Positions 11,780-23,787 are shown, numbered from the stretch's first letter. The stretch is 64,000 nucleotides of DNA from Syncephalastrum monosporum B8922 (GCA_000697355.1 JNEN01000817.1:113531-177530); one strand, 5' to 3'. Notes: generated from the letters alone by a model not told the origin. Numbers and translations: made by a program.

Positions 11780-12578
11780 GTTGGAAAAGATGAAAGAACG
11801 TAAAATAGAACGAAAAAGAGCAGAATTGTCTGCTTTTTATATGTTCGCGGCGTTCGGTATTTGTTCCCGGTTTGGATACTTGTACGTCGATGCTAAAAAT
11901 TTATGAGGGCCTTGTGTCGTTTGTCAACCCCGTTACTCGGCTGCGGTACCCAAAAGAGGAATAGCTTTATGGTTTTGCTTACGATAAACCACTTTGCTAA
12001 ATAAATTAATTTAACAGAATAAGTTGCACAGCAGGATGATCAGATGTATGCGAGGCTACATATCTGCGCAAAGTCGCCTCCTTCAGCGCTGTTAAACTAA
12101 GCGATAGACTAAGCACACAAATGTATGTTATGATGGGCTAATTGCATTGCTTCCATGGCCTGCTATATTTACTCTATTGGAAATGTCTGGCGTAGTAAGA
12201 CATATCAAATGAACCACTTGATTGGATAGCTATGCAAGGTTGAAAATAACGGTAAGCCGTTCCTCGCCTCTACAAGGTTCTGATTTGTTAGCCGCTATCA
12301 CAGCATTGGGAGAGCTGGTGACATACATAAACCAGAGTCACAGGTGTTACTAGTGGAGGGAAAGCAATGACGTTGGAAGGTCATTTGTTTGAGCGTGAGT
12401 TAAGAGCAACATGCAATGGTGCAGATAAAGGTTACACCAAAAGTGAAAGCACGAAAATAAGAAAAATAGGTAGTCTGTTTGAGGATATGCATATAAGCCA
12501 AAGAAATAAAAAAAAAAAAGAAGACACTTGTCTATATGATACACGCTGGATTTATTGATATGATATTGTACAGTTCTT
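11780..12578. other. Spacer between the two inhibitor genes
   Basis: Holds the minus-strand promoter of copy 1 (TATA-like at 11833-11842) and the 3' flank of copy 2. Positions 12507-12519 contain an A-rich run. No further gene seen. Confidence 0.45.
11833..11842 (-). promoter_or_regulatory. TATA-like element of inhibitor copy 1
   Basis: Reads ATATAAAAAG on the minus strand, about 54 bases upstream of the start codon at 11779. The position suits a core promoter. Confidence 0.5.
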
Positions 12579-12889
12579 TCAGACATAGTAACAGTCAGTG
12601 ACCTTCTTGTCATCGGTGATGAATACGTTTAGACGGTTGGGCATGTAGTCTCTCGTCATGGGATCGTTTGGCTTTAGGATCCGTCTTGGATGCGGCAGCT
12701 GGCTGATGGGGAAAACCTGCGAGGAACATAGACAGTGAGCGAGTGACAAGATCCTGGTTATATAATCAACAATACCTCTGAGGTGGAGGCCTGAGCAGCT
12801 GCTTCCTCGGTGTCGACAAGTGTTTTGCCGATAAGCTTCTGCTTCCACTGATCGATATCGGCGGGCTTTTCAAATGGTTCGGGAAGCAT
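12579..12889 (-). CDS. Small I78-type peptidase inhibitor, copy 2
   Basis: Paralogue of the gene at 11457-11779. Exons 12776-12889 and 12579-12716 encode 83 residues (38 + 45). The first exon has an acidic and alanine-rich helix (LVDTEEAAAQAS). The second contains VFPISQLPHPRRILKPNDP followed by MTRDYMPNRLNVFITDD, the I78 core ending in a short strand. Both copies have a second exon of exactly 138 bases and an intron at the same codon (after Glu), so they descend from one gene. The proteins have diverged strongly outside the core, including at the presumed reactive-site loop (PHPRRIL here, PKHHRII in copy 1), so they may act on different proteases. No signal peptide. A TATA box lies at 12967-12976. 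Confidence 0.8.
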
Positions 12890-12966
12890 CTCGTATTGAA
12901 AGACAGAGAAAAAAAGGTCGGGATAGAGAACCGAAGGAAAATGAGCAGATGCGTGAATTTGCGGGG

Positions 12967-12976
12967 CCTTTATATA
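12967..12976 (-). promoter_or_regulatory. TATA box of inhibitor copy 2
   Basis: TATATAAAGG on the minus strand, 78 bases upstream of the start codon at 12889. Confidence 0.6.
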
Positions 12977-13101
12977 CGCGCTTGGTCTCTATTTCGGCTT
13001 TTGAACTCTTTATGGACAGCAAACAATACATCGCCCGCAGCAACGGACGAAGAAAAAACTGAATGACGAAACTGTCACCCAATCGCGCTTACTAGTCAGC
13101 A

Positions 13102-13269
13102 ATGTTCGACTTTGTCTCCTTTGAAAGTAGCTATCAGAGCCTTTTGTGGAGCAGTGACTACGTGCCTCGGACCGTTCGAACAGGCATCAACCTGAATAAA
13201 CGCGCGTCGCAGCCTGTCCAGACGAATCACGCCGGGATCATCCCTGTGAGGCTCTTGAGCAAGGCATGA
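13102..13269 (+). CDS. Possible 55-residue small protein
   Basis: Open frame of 56 codons from an ATG at 13102, divergent from inhibitor copy 2. The product begins MFDFVSFESSYQSLLW, continues with YVPRTVRTGINLNKRA and ends in PVRLLSKA. It is uninterrupted and has balanced composition, but I recognise no family and see no clear TATA box. It could be a genuine small gene, an exon of a longer one, or chance. Confidence 0.25.
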   Translation: MFDFVSFESSYQSLLWSSDYVPRTVRTGINLNKRASQPVQTNHAGIIPVRLLSKA

Positions 13270-13621
13270 TTGCGTGACCGACCAAGGTGTGAAGACGCGA
13301 ACAGTTGGCCAGGTATAGTCGTGACCGGTCCGAAGTTCACGTTTTAAGCGCGTGCTTCAACTCAAGGTAAGTCTTGATAAGCGTCTACAAAAGAACTATG
13401 TACAATTTATGGTGCATCCAGTACCATGCAAGCCGTATGCCAGCTAGTTACCATTAATGCTTGGGTGCTTGTTTCTGTTACAGCCGAGCTGAACCAAGCA
13501 CGGAGTTCTGTCAATACACAGACCAGTCTGCTCAGCCCAGCAGAGTACAATGTTGACCACGGGGTACATACAGCGAAAGAGTCATGGTCCACTAGGATAC
13601 AGGATATGAGATACCATAGCT

Positions 13622-13729
13622 CTACATGATTTTGACAAAGTTCTTGGCCCGTGGTGGTCTCTTATAGCCTGCAGCGTGAGCTGAAGCCATGTTGATAGAA
13701 GTTGGATCAGAAGGTATCACGGTAGACAT
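13622..13729 (-). CDS. Possible 35-residue basic peptide
   Basis: A minus-strand open frame of 36 codons. The ATG at 13729 has a good context (CACAATGTC). The product runs MSTVIPSDPTSINM, then AHAAGYKRPPRAKNFVKIM. The basic, proline-containing C-terminal half looks protein-like, but the size is below what can be called reliably, and no homologue is recognised. Confidence 0.25.
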   Translation of the reverse strand: MSTVIPSDPTSINMASAHAAGYKRPPRAKNFVKIM

Positions 13730-14896
13730 TGTGACGAGGAAGTTCAGTGATTTAGCCACCGATTATCCATATTCGTACCTTGTACCGTATCCCTCCATGC
13801 ACAACGGTGGACATCATTCCGCATAATGTTTTTAATAAAAGGACGACAGATTTGATCTGATTCCGACATCGGAATATCCACTGCTCACCCTTTCCCAAAT
13901 TTTTCGTCCATTATAGCATGCCCATGGTCCGCATCCAAAATGGTGTACCCGATGCTTTAATCTGCGACCCATCCTTTCTAAGAGATTGCCATAAGTCTGA
14001 GTGTAATCCACCTCCGATGCCAGTCATTTCCTGTAGAGACTTCAGTCATATGTAGACTCTATTGTGCATAGTTGGTAGGCAAGAGAATATGAACCTCGAG
14101 CATACTTATGTCATACTTTACCGCACTTGTTCATGGTAAAAAAGGAAGCTAGCCTGGCCTACATAAGGTATATCCGCGCTTTCAAGGACCATATGAGACG
14201 TGCGCACAGTGATGCCAACAAATGGAGTGAAGATCACAATGAAAACTACACGCATAAGATTGCATGTCGTAAAATGAAGAGAAGAAGTATTCGTTATCTA
14301 ATGCTCATGCTAGGCTACTGCATCATGTGCATGAGATAGATAAGGGAGCAGCCGTGCTCAGGTTGGAGTAGCGCACATGCATATCTGCGCGCGGCTGCAT
14401 AATCACCAAACTTGTGGGGTAAGCAAACAGAAAGAGCGGCTTCATCCGTACATGTCACGGAACATATATTTATCTTGGAGCTTTCTTATCTTATACTTCG
14501 ATGGTTACCATGGTGACGCGGCTTGTCCGGTATGACACTGTGCGCAGGTATTAAATTGTTCCTGGGTGTATCAGCTGGTGCGTACAAAAGTGAAGTCTCA
14601 ATCCAATGGTCTGGATAGGTTTCCATTTTCGAAGTAATGCTAATTTACATTAAATAGAGTTTACTTTTTGGAGGGAAATTACGATCGCTTCCCAATGACA
14701 ACCTGTGTACCGTGTGAGTAGGTATGTCATGATTCGTATCCTCAACCGCCATATGCGAGTGTCATCGATACATACATACGACCCTATCATGCGTCCTTCT
14801 GAAAAAATGATCGTAAGCTACATACGCTCGGAAGAGAACTAGCGATGTCACACGCGCGCCGCTATTTCTGCCTTCTATTTTTTTTTTCTCGCGGCA

Positions 14897-14922
14897 ACGG
14901 CGGCGGCGGCGGCGGCGGCGGC
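14897..14922. repeat. CGG trinucleotide repeat
   Basis: About nine CGG/GGC units just after a T-run, in the gene-poor stretch. No coding frame around it is supported. Confidence 0.8.
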
Positions 14923-15310
14923 ACGGCGCTCATAAACTCTTAAACTGCTTATTGCTGCGCATGACGATATCTAGCTCTACAGAATTGGTATTAGCCCGAA
15001 CGGAGAACGACTGTTGTCTGTGCGCCGCAGAAGCGGACACAGCAAGAAAGAGCAAAAGGTCATGTGTGTCGCACTCCGTGCATCACTAGGTAACGAGCTG
15101 ACACGCCGCAGTGGACACTCTCTCGGCGGTTATTGGTTACCATGACCAAGGTTGACAATGTCTTCCAAGAATCGGTCCTCTGCATGTCACACGCCATCAT
15201 GGCCACAGACAGCCAAAAAAAAAAAAAAAGAAAGAAAGAAAAAGAGGGGGGGGGCATGGGTGGCTGCGTCTATGACGCTCCGGTGAGAGTCTCCATTTCC
15301 AGCTGTCGGC

Positions 15311-15318
15311 TATATAAA
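15311..15318 (+). promoter_or_regulatory. TATA box of the proline-rich micro-protein gene
   Basis: Perfect TATATAAA, 57 bases upstream of the start codon at 15375, with a pyrimidine-rich leader between. Confidence 0.65.
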
Positions 15319-15374
15319 GATCCCTTGGATGCTCATATTTCTCTATTCTATCCTTACACTTCTTCCTAACAGCT

Positions 15375-15626
15375 ATGACCGGAAATACACACGACGCAGG
15401 GATGCCACCTGCGGAATTCGCTACACCCCATAACGTCGTCAATGTCTACATGAGTCCATCCCCTCCTCCTGGGCCAAAACCGCCACCACCTGGACCACCA
15501 CCTGGACCACCGCCACCACCACCTGGACAACCACCAAATCTTCAAGGAAACCCTAATTGGTGGGCCCCACGCCACCCTGTTGGGGTTGGAAAACCTTTGC
15601 CTGGCGATGAATGCAATATAATGTGA
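15375..15626 (+). CDS. Proline-rich micro-protein
   Basis: Single-exon frame of 83 residues behind a perfect TATA box. The centre (residues 29-54) is an array of PPG/PPPG units (PPPGPKPPPPGPPPGPPPP and so on). It is flanked by a short N-terminal segment MTGNTHDAGMPPAEFATP and a C-terminal segment with NPNWWAPRHPVGVGKP and a terminal DECNIM. There is no signal peptide or membrane segment. Polyproline tracts like this usually bind profilin, SH3 or WW domains, so it may be a small scaffold, but that is inference. The promoter and the fixed non-repetitive ends argue for a real gene; no family is recognised. Confidence 0.5.
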   Translation: MTGNTHDAGMPPAEFATPHNVVNVYMSPSPPPGPKPPPPGPPPGPPPPPPGQPPNLQGNPNWWAPRHPVGVGKPLPGDECNIM

Positions 15627-16281
15627 ACGAACCCCTTCAACGAGAACACTATGCGCAACAAGGTATATGCGGTGCCTGTGGCCAAAACATTTATGTAATC
15701 ACTCCATGTCTCCTTTATCGATGTATCCTTCTGAACTCCCATTTCATGTACCTGAATTATATAATACTATACAACGATAGACTCATATAATGTATCTCAT
15801 GCACAATAAACGTAAGACATAAAACTGTGTATAAAAGCGCGTCCGGAGCTTTAAGCGTGTACGACGTGGTGGACCATTGCACTACATACTACGCAGTGTC
15901 ACAAGGTCCAGGAAAGGATGGATTCTTGGCGAAGGCGAGAATGGGAATTATGCGTCGGCTGCTGAGATCATAATATGGTGGATCATATTCGGCTCCGTTA
16001 GTGAGGAAAAAAGTGAATTAGCTCGTCTGCCGCTCGAGCAGAGAACGAAGGGGCTAAGCAGAGGCATGTGGTATCGCAAATGCATGTTCCACCAAAAAGC
16101 TCTTGGATCCGTGTGTTACTCCCATTCCGAAATTCCTCAAATCCGGAAAGAGGTACCGCCCCGAGATACACACTCGTGAGTCGTGTCCGCAGACCAGTCG
16201 ACACGGAGATTGACCCGTCGATATATACGTGAAGAAATATGAAGACTTTATTAGAAAGGTTACTTATATTGTACAGTGTGA
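15627..16281. other. Spacer upstream of VPS45 stop
   Basis: 3' flanks of the proline-rich gene and of VPS45. Open frames on both strands (15877-16179 on +, 15998-16204 on -) overlap and have no recognisable content. Confidence 0.4.
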
Positions 16282-18303
16282 TTAAGCGCGACTCTGGCGA
16301 GCAAAGGCGAGGTCAGTTTCTTCCAGTTGTTGCATAAAACTAAATATAAAAAATTCCGTTAGCTCAATGGTTTACAAGCGCAGTACACGCTTCTCACCTT
16401 GTGGAGTTGTGGATGCAGGTACCGCCCAGAACAATGCGCGCACCAGGCACGGTGGCATTCAGTTGAGCAATGTACCGCGCCTCTTCAAAAGTCGTGCCAC
16501 CGACCATAAAGACGATGATATCTTGCGGCCTAAATGTAATACAACAAATAGAAAATGAAAACGTAAGCGAACGTAAATTATATCAGCCTGTCTCTCATAC
16601 CTCTCGCGCTGGTATTGACCTCCTTCAACGAATGGGTAGGAAGTGTCCTTGAGCCGTGCCTTGATGAGCAAATCGAGTGTCTCGGCTAGGAGAGGCGTGT
16701 GCTGGGTATAAACATTTTCGACGCCCTTCAAGCCCTTGAGCGCATTACGACCACGTGACAAGAAAGTCTGGTTGGAGAAGAGATCGCCTTGGCGCTGTTG
16801 CGCGCCCGCATAAGCCAGAATCGCTGGCACAAGCTGTCATGCCTGTCATTACACACCCTTTCCATTCTTTTTTTCGCAATTCTTACCGCGCTCTTTTTCT
16901 CAGGGACACCGACGCGATCGAGGAGGCTTATCAGAGACTTGATGGCATTGTTGGGCATGCGCTCATAACGGAGTGCATAGAGAAGCACGAGGCGTACTTT
17001 GGCATCTTCTGAAATTTGAGGGTTTTCGATCATCGTCTGGACATTTTTGAGATCGCTATTATGGTTCTCGTTGCAGGCCAGGCCTTGCTCTTGCTCACTG
17101 ATTTCGAGGAGGTGCTCGCTCGATACACGTCGACTGAGTTCGCTCACCAGTGCGACGTGCTTGGACACATTGCCGGACAGCTTGCGGAATTCAGGGTATT
17201 CCTCGACAAAGCGTTTCATGTCTGCGATGGACTCGATGTTCATGTTGGACTTTGTCTTTGACTGATATTCGTCCACGTATTGCTTGATGGTAGCGCCGAG
17301 ATCACCGAGGTTGAGATACATGGATTTCTTGAAGAAGGGATCTTGGTCTGGGGAAAGGACGATCTCCTTGAGCTCGTTGCGCACATCAGGGACATGCGAC
17401 AGATCGACACGGCCATGATGGATACCGATGAGCTCGTGGACCATGGCCTGATAGGTCCACTGTGTCAAGAGAGGTGTCACGGGATCGTTGCGGCGGTCGA
17501 GGATGAGCAGCACTGGAGGCGTGTCAGGGCGCCGAAAGTCAAAGAGCTGGCCCTCTCTTTGGATGTTTTGCTTTACAAGACAGGTGAGTGCTACCTTGTC
17601 ACGAGGCATCGCGACTGACATACCTGGAGTTCATAGGCTAAACGTTTCGCGACCGTACTGCCTGCTGCATAGCGGATGGCGGGCTTCTTTTTGAGACTGA
17701 GGAGGACAGACGAGAGGCCATGGATGGCTTGTTCGTACGCAGACGAGTCGATGAGGAGGTCTTTCATGCCAAGTGAAAACAAGTCGGGGTTGATGGCCAG
17801 ATAGTCGCCAAAATACTCTTGCACTTCTCGCACCACTTCGTGTTCATCCACTTCTGCGAGGCGTTCCAGGTCTGCTTTGGGCAGCGTGTTGCTAAAGTCT
17901 ACAAGTAAACGGCATGTAAGATAGAGAACATCGCAAGTGTATTTTGATGGTCCAGGCACGTGCATAAATAGTAGTCGCCATATGCAGGATCGCGCAATTC
18001 ATCAATGAGGTAGCGAATGGTTTCGGGGGTCGGTCGAAGGAAACAAAGACACTTGAGGTGCTTCATTTTGTCACGATTTCTGTTGTCTATCCGGTCAATG
18101 AGGTAGCACTCCTTGGTCAGCAGCGATGACTGAGTGGTCACAAGGGACACAACCGGCGTCTACAAAACACTTAGCGGCCTATTCGCGTCAACGTGTGGAG
18201 AAGGAGTATGTACCGTCTCAGTGTCAAGCAAAAGAGCCTTCATGCCGGGCACATCCTGCATCATTTTGTCGACATAATGATGGACAGCTTTGATCACGTC
18301 CAT
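16282..18303 (-). CDS. VPS45: Vps45, Sec1/Munc18-family vesicle-fusion regulator
   Basis: SM protein that binds Tlg2/syntaxin-16-type SNAREs for Golgi-to-endosome traffic. Seven exons (18214-18303, 17964-18159, 17624-17898, 16887-17570, 16601-16833, 16398-16529, 16282-16339) encode 555 residues, close to other Vps45 proteins. The match is clear along the length: N-terminal [116 protein letters not shown] and [11 protein letters not shown]. All other introns are GT-AG. Intron 2 (17899-17963) is best read as GC-AG because this preserves the conserved ...YFSN... segment. The nearest GT donor with a shifted acceptor would keep frame but delete that segment. Confidence 0.93.
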
Positions 18304-18513
18304 GGCTGAGTTCACAATTCCTGAAAGAAGTGTCGCAGAAAGTGGGCAAATTTGGATTTTGGATTCTATCTTTGATATGGAATAAAAAGTAAAAAGTAAC
18401 AATTTTGTTTGCGTATATTACAAGGAAGGCGATGGTAAAAAAAAAGAAAAGAAAAGAAAAAGAAAAAGAAAAAGAAAGAAAGAGAAGAAAAGGCAAGGGC
18501 GTTTGTACAGTGC

Positions 18514-21447
18514 TTAGGAGCTAGAATCGACATGGGTGGTGTCAAAGGTGGTGGTGGTAGAAAGAGACTTGCCCTTTTCATGTGCCTTGGCAGCCAGCTT
18601 GGACTGACCCCAGGCGTTCTCGCTCGACGATTGGCGCAGGGTCTCGGGCAGCTTGACGGGTATCCGGCTGGTCTTCTTGGTGATATATTGCTCCCTCCGA
18701 TCATCCGGTGGAGTGGGTGGCATCTTGGACGGGTCGTCAAAGACGTGCACTGCCTTGCTAAAGCTTCGGGAAGGGGTTGGTATCGCTGACTTTTTGTGTG
18801 TGGGTAACGTGGTGTCGTTGTTCCCAATAGACGCGAGGCCGGCACGCTGCTCTTCTTCACCACTGGGAAGAGGCGTCTTTGCTTCTGCTACTATAGGGCT
18901 TCGACTGTTGTTGCTGCCGCTGCCGCTGCTGTTGCTCGACACGCTGCCCGTCGGTGACGGCTCCTTCGTGAGATCATCCAGCGCGGAAGGCGTGCTCCCC
19001 CGACGATCCGATTTCGCCAGTGGCGTGGGCGACTGCATGTAGGTCTCAGGCGATGTATTGCCACCCGAGCTCTGCAGCGATGTACGCCGTGACGCCGGCA
19101 GGGGCGAGACACGGCCCGCGCGCGTGCTGGATGGGATCGTGGTCAGCTCGCTCTTGGTCTGACGCATGGCCGTGCGTAGGCGCACATCAGGAGACACGCT
19201 ACCCGTCCGTCGTGTACCGGTTGCAGTGGGCGACGCGACCTTGGGCTTCAGTCGATCGCGCGACGTGGTGGGCGAGGGCGTCTGGATGGACAAATTCGAC
19301 GCGAGGCCCTCAGCTGATCGACGGACACGGAGATGCGAAGCAGACGTTGATGGTGAAGGTGTTCCGTCAAAGGCCGTCTTGGCTCGATTGGGAGGCAGAG
19401 GACGCACGGAAGAGGTCGAAGTCGATGTGATGGGCATCGGTGAAGCTTCACTAGTGCGGCTCTTGCCCGCGTAGGAGGCGGGCCGGCTCTTGGTGGTAGG
19501 ACGGCCTTCCTTGGCTTGGTCGAGGAAACCAAAAAAGGTCTGGTTTGCAGCCCGGTCGGCGATCTCGTCGCGCAAGACGTCCAGGTAGCGCTTGCCGTCA
19601 TGGAAGAAGTAACGGCCCAGGGCACGCTCAAATTCAACTACGGCATCCCAAAGAGCATCGTCCAGCGAGAGCAGAGTCGGGAAGCACGTCTTGCGCCAAC
19701 GCTCTTCTTCGTTCAGACGGAAACTCGAACCCTTAAGACGGTTCGGGTCGGACGCTGTCTTTTCAAAATCAATCATCTTTTGGATCAGTTCCTTCCGCTT
19801 GTTCATGAGCCGTGAAACTTTTTTGCTGTACGGCTGCATGCGCTTCAAGAATTCCATATGCTCAGTCACCATGCGTTCCACTTCATCCATCGTGTCTGCT
19901 TTGTCATGGAGTCTCGCCATAAAATCAGCACGTTCCTCTTGTGTCAAGAGAGCCGCGTCCCAGAGGTGCTCTAATTTCTCGCGCGACTGCGTAGGTCGAC
20001 GGGTAAGTACTCAGTGGCCGCTAACCGGTGGTCTTACCTTATCAATGTATTCGTCCGTCATCCTGCTCACGATAACCTTGGCTTTATCAAACTCGTGTTC
20101 CAGCTGCAACTGACATCAGTAAAAGCTAGAAAGAGGTCTATTAGACGCTCCTACCTTTTCCAGATTGGCGTGACGTAAGGATGCATGAATAGTACAGCGG
20201 TGGGAGGGTGGCACCTTTGTGTTCTCCCAAAGATTTTCAATGCTGGCGACATAACGTCGGTAGCGAGCGGTGCGGGTGTCATAGTCTTTTTCAAGTTCGG
20301 CCGCCAAGTCGTGAAGCGCTGTGACGTTCTCGTGGGTGAGTCGTAGGGGCTCTGGCAAGCCCGGACGATAATAGATAAAGGTGTGCTTGCTCGACAGGTG
20401 TTTCGAAGGCTTGGCATCAATGTGTGTCGATGCGGGCGGCAGGTCATCGCACAGTCGAGCCAGCTCGAGCTGCAGCGGTTGGGAAGTGTCGGGTTGTACG
20501 TCGAGGACGGTCCAGAAATAGTGAATGGCGCGAGCGGCCAACTCAAATGCAGCTTGACGGCAAGTCTAAAAGAGTGCAACGTTCGTTTTTGTACTTGACA
20601 TCAAATGAGCTGCCGACTTACGTGCGTCTGGCGCAGATCCCGCAAGGCGCAGCTAATGTCTTGAACGGTGCCCCAACATAGGTCCGAGTCGTATTCCTGT
20701 ACAGAACATGCAAGTGTAAAATGTGAGCAACACGCGATACGCTCTACGAATATAAATATTGCTGCACGTCTACCTTGTAATGGCGGAAACAGTAAGGTTG
20801 GCCGAGTTCGGCCGCCAGCCATTTGATCTGCGAGAGCCACTTCTTGACCAGCTTGCGTCGTTCGCGTACCTCCTGCCATATTCATCCATTCAAATATTGA
20901 ACTGTATGTAAGCATTCCTGCGGCATGATTCTTATTATCAGTATTCTTGTCATGATGCATACATTCAGCAGTCGAGAGTCCAAGGACCTGAGGGCTTTCA
21001 GGCGAGAGAAGGTGGGTACGGGCGGGCAGTTGGCCAGATCGTTGTATTCCTCGCCTCCCGGAAAGAGACCAGAACCAAACATGTTGGCCATCGCCACGCC
21101 CAGGATTCGACATGCCCGTTCGATACTGTTCTGTATTCATCATATAAGACTTGTCTTAGCTAAACGGTCCATGCTGGAGTAGAGTGGGATTATTAGAGCA
21201 CTCGTACCAAAACGTCTTCGATATCAGCGGTCAATATCCGGCGTTCAAATTCTTCGTGGGCTAGGAGTCGGTCCATTTCATACAAAACGTGCTATTGGGT
21301 ATGAGCAAAGGAAATAAAGAATAAACCGGAAGAGGAAGAATTTATATGGATACTGGGCTATACCTTGAGCATGGGAGGCTCGATGGGCATTTCCATGGAG
21401 GCACAGAGGGCATTAAGTTTTGCAATTTTGGAGTGAAGAAGCTCCAT
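18514..21447 (-). CDS. ASE1: Ase1/PRC1/MAP65-family microtubule bundler
   Basis: Predicted antiparallel microtubule cross-linker of the spindle midzone. Eight exons (21364-21447, 21208-21291, 20963-21130, 20774-20872, 20622-20696, 20155-20565, 20038-20109, 18514-19986) join in phase to 821 residues. The N-terminal half is coiled-coil (rod). The microtubule-binding spectrin-like domain begins at about residue 332 with SREKLEHLWDAALLTQEERA. It contains the family block FEKTASDPNRL and later RYFFHDGKRYLDVL, equivalent to the FNGQKF region of PRC1. The remaining 350 residues are Ser/Thr/Pro- and Arg-rich and disordered, with several S/T-P sites suited to CDK control. Length is within the range for fungal Ase1. 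A 3' A/G-rich tract (18438-18484) lies just beyond the stop. Confidence 0.88.
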
Positions 21448-23787
21448 TTGTGATGGATGGACGGAGAGGAAGGATGGAAGAAGGGGGGGGCAAAGCGTAG
21501 GTTGGGTCGGCACCAAAAAGTCAAAAGGGCAACAGCTCAAATGGCGCTGGAAAGACTTCTATTATTATTACAATTAAAGTCGTGACTGCACATATGAGAG
21601 CTCGAACACTATCCTCTTGCCTTACTCTCTCGTTCTCACACACACTCACTCGCACCCTCTGCCTGTGCCTGTGCCTGTGTTCGTGCCTGTGTCCGTGCTC
21701 ATATCTGTACCTGTGTCTATGTCTGTGTCTGTGTTTTTCGGTCTCCTCTACGTTACTCATAAAGGTAGTGCTGTCAACAAATACCTAGTTATAAATACAT
21801 GTTTCACACCATGTCATGCGTCTTATCGCACCATCCTAATCTAATACATGCTACCTCAAAACGTAGAGTCGTGTCACCCAGACCATGTGTCCGTGCTCCC
21901 TTCCACCCCCATTTTACTATTCCCGTTTCTTACAGCGCTTGGACCATCTCTTTTCATTCTTCACTCTACTACAATCAATTTGAGTATCTCTTCTCTCCTT
22001 TCAGTTGTCTTGCCTGTTCTTTTGCTCTTCGAATTTCTTTTTGCTCTTACATCGTACCTGGACCCCGCATAGCCCCCTTAACGTGGACTCGTCTCTATGC
22101 GCATAGTCATTCAATGCGTCCCATTACGCACACAGCATTCGGTTGTATATAAACAAAGCTGCACATCCTTACTTTTGGCGTTTTGGTCTTGTCATTTCTT
22201 TCTGCAAGCAAAATCAGTCATTATCATAGAATGACAGGTCAGGATAGACATACTCCTACTGTAGCCCTGCAAAGCCCCTGTCTCCGTTTGCTTTTTTTTT
22301 TTTTCTTCTTCTTTTTTGGCTCTGACAAGACAAGACCAAGGAAGTAAAAGTAGGCTATTTTACTACGATTGGCTCGCTGTGTGTAGCAAACAACTGCTAG
22401 CATGACCAAGCAGTTGATTTGTTAATACAGGCATTGTCGACATAGGTACGTGTAATTTGTTGTTACAAGTCGAGGTAGATTACTCATATGTGATATCGAA
22501 GGACGCTGATGGTTTCAACGTTGCCGCCATTTTTTTGTTTTCATTTTAAATTTTTTCCAGTTTTTGCAGTCCTTTTGTGTCACAGGACCATGCTCTTCTG
22601 GGTAAGATACAGTACACATCGATTGAGCACCATCAGTCTGATTAAGAAGACAAACTATACAGACAACATATGCCTAGATGATTTATCATTTCATTTGTAA
22701 TTGTTCTGTTACTGAAGGGCTCTATTCCGAGAAAATTCCCCAGTTATGTAGAGTTCCAAATGCTGGCGATTCTGACTTTGTGGAAACAATGCAGTCGTGT
22801 TTACAATACATCGCCTTGTATAGCGGGCTTACATGGAAGGTTGCATTATAAGGATGGTGATATCCTACTGCTTTTCTACCACGCGCCGCTAGATCTCACC
22901 TGTATGAACAGAACGAGTACATGACAGATATATATACACCCCCGTCTAGGCACGCGTACGTCCAACAGGTCAACCAGAGGTTTTAATGATAAAAATGAGG
23001 TGGATTGCCTCTGGTATGAGCAGACAGAGCAGACAGTTCGAGCACAGTCGACGATGCAGGCGGTGATTGAAGATCGAGAAGCTTTCGATACCTGAACAAT
23101 GAAACAAAAGAAACAGAGTTCCTCCAGAATGTGGTCAGGCCAAACGACAAGACGGAAGGATATTTGCGTTCTGACTCGTTACTGGGAAACGTGGGCCTCT
23201 CACTAACATACGAGACCTAACATTGAGCCCCAGAACACTGACCACTCATGTCGTTCTTGCTTTTCTTTTCGAAAGTTCGTATCTAATAATATCTCTCGGC
23301 AATCCTCTTGGATGCAAGCATCATATACATTGCTTGGCATGAATAATGCCACCTTTGACAACACGCCCTGATAGAACAATCTTTATAAACAATTAAGGAA
23401 AATAAATTCTAAGTAGCTTATGCTAAACTAGTGGTGAACAAATGCATGGACATGAGGTTTTTGCATCCTTTACATTGAAACTTAACTCAAATTTACCTGC
23501 GCTGCATAACCTCTGACAACCCATTGCCCAACTACAGTAATATTTTTGTGCGATGACGCTGTGCACCTTCACCTAGTATGAGGGGTTCTGTTTGCTGAAA
23601 ATGTAGATAGTAATAAAATAGCAGAGGCAGACGTGAGTTGTAACAAGAAAACTGATTTATTCTGTTGTAGGGATATTAATATAAAACTGCAAATTTTTTT
23701 TTTTTTGGTTTTCGATTAACTCTGTGCAGTTGATATTCTGTGATTCGCTGTGTCTGTACTGCTATCTGTGCTGTTGTTGCTTGTCAC
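21448..23787. other. Long intergenic region between ASE1 and the RFX gene
   Basis: 2.3 kb with no supportable gene. Positions 21662-21735 carry a degenerate hexamer repeat of the CTGTGC/CTGTGT type. C/T-rich tracts lie at 21870-22060 and T-runs at 22290-22310. Positions 23012-23035 contain a short GAGCAGACA direct repeat. Confidence 0.5.
21662..21735. repeat. Degenerate CTGTGC/CTGTGT hexamer repeat
   Basis: About twelve imperfect hexamer units in the upstream region of ASE1. Likely a simple-sequence tract with no coding role. Confidence 0.7.

Larger units (their letters stand above)
13270..15374. other. Gene-poor region
   Basis: About 2.1 kb of mixed sequence with no gene I can support apart from the tiny candidate at 13622-13729. 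It contains a CGG trinucleotide repeat at about 14897-14922 and an A-run followed by a G-run near 15217-15253. Confidence 0.45.
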
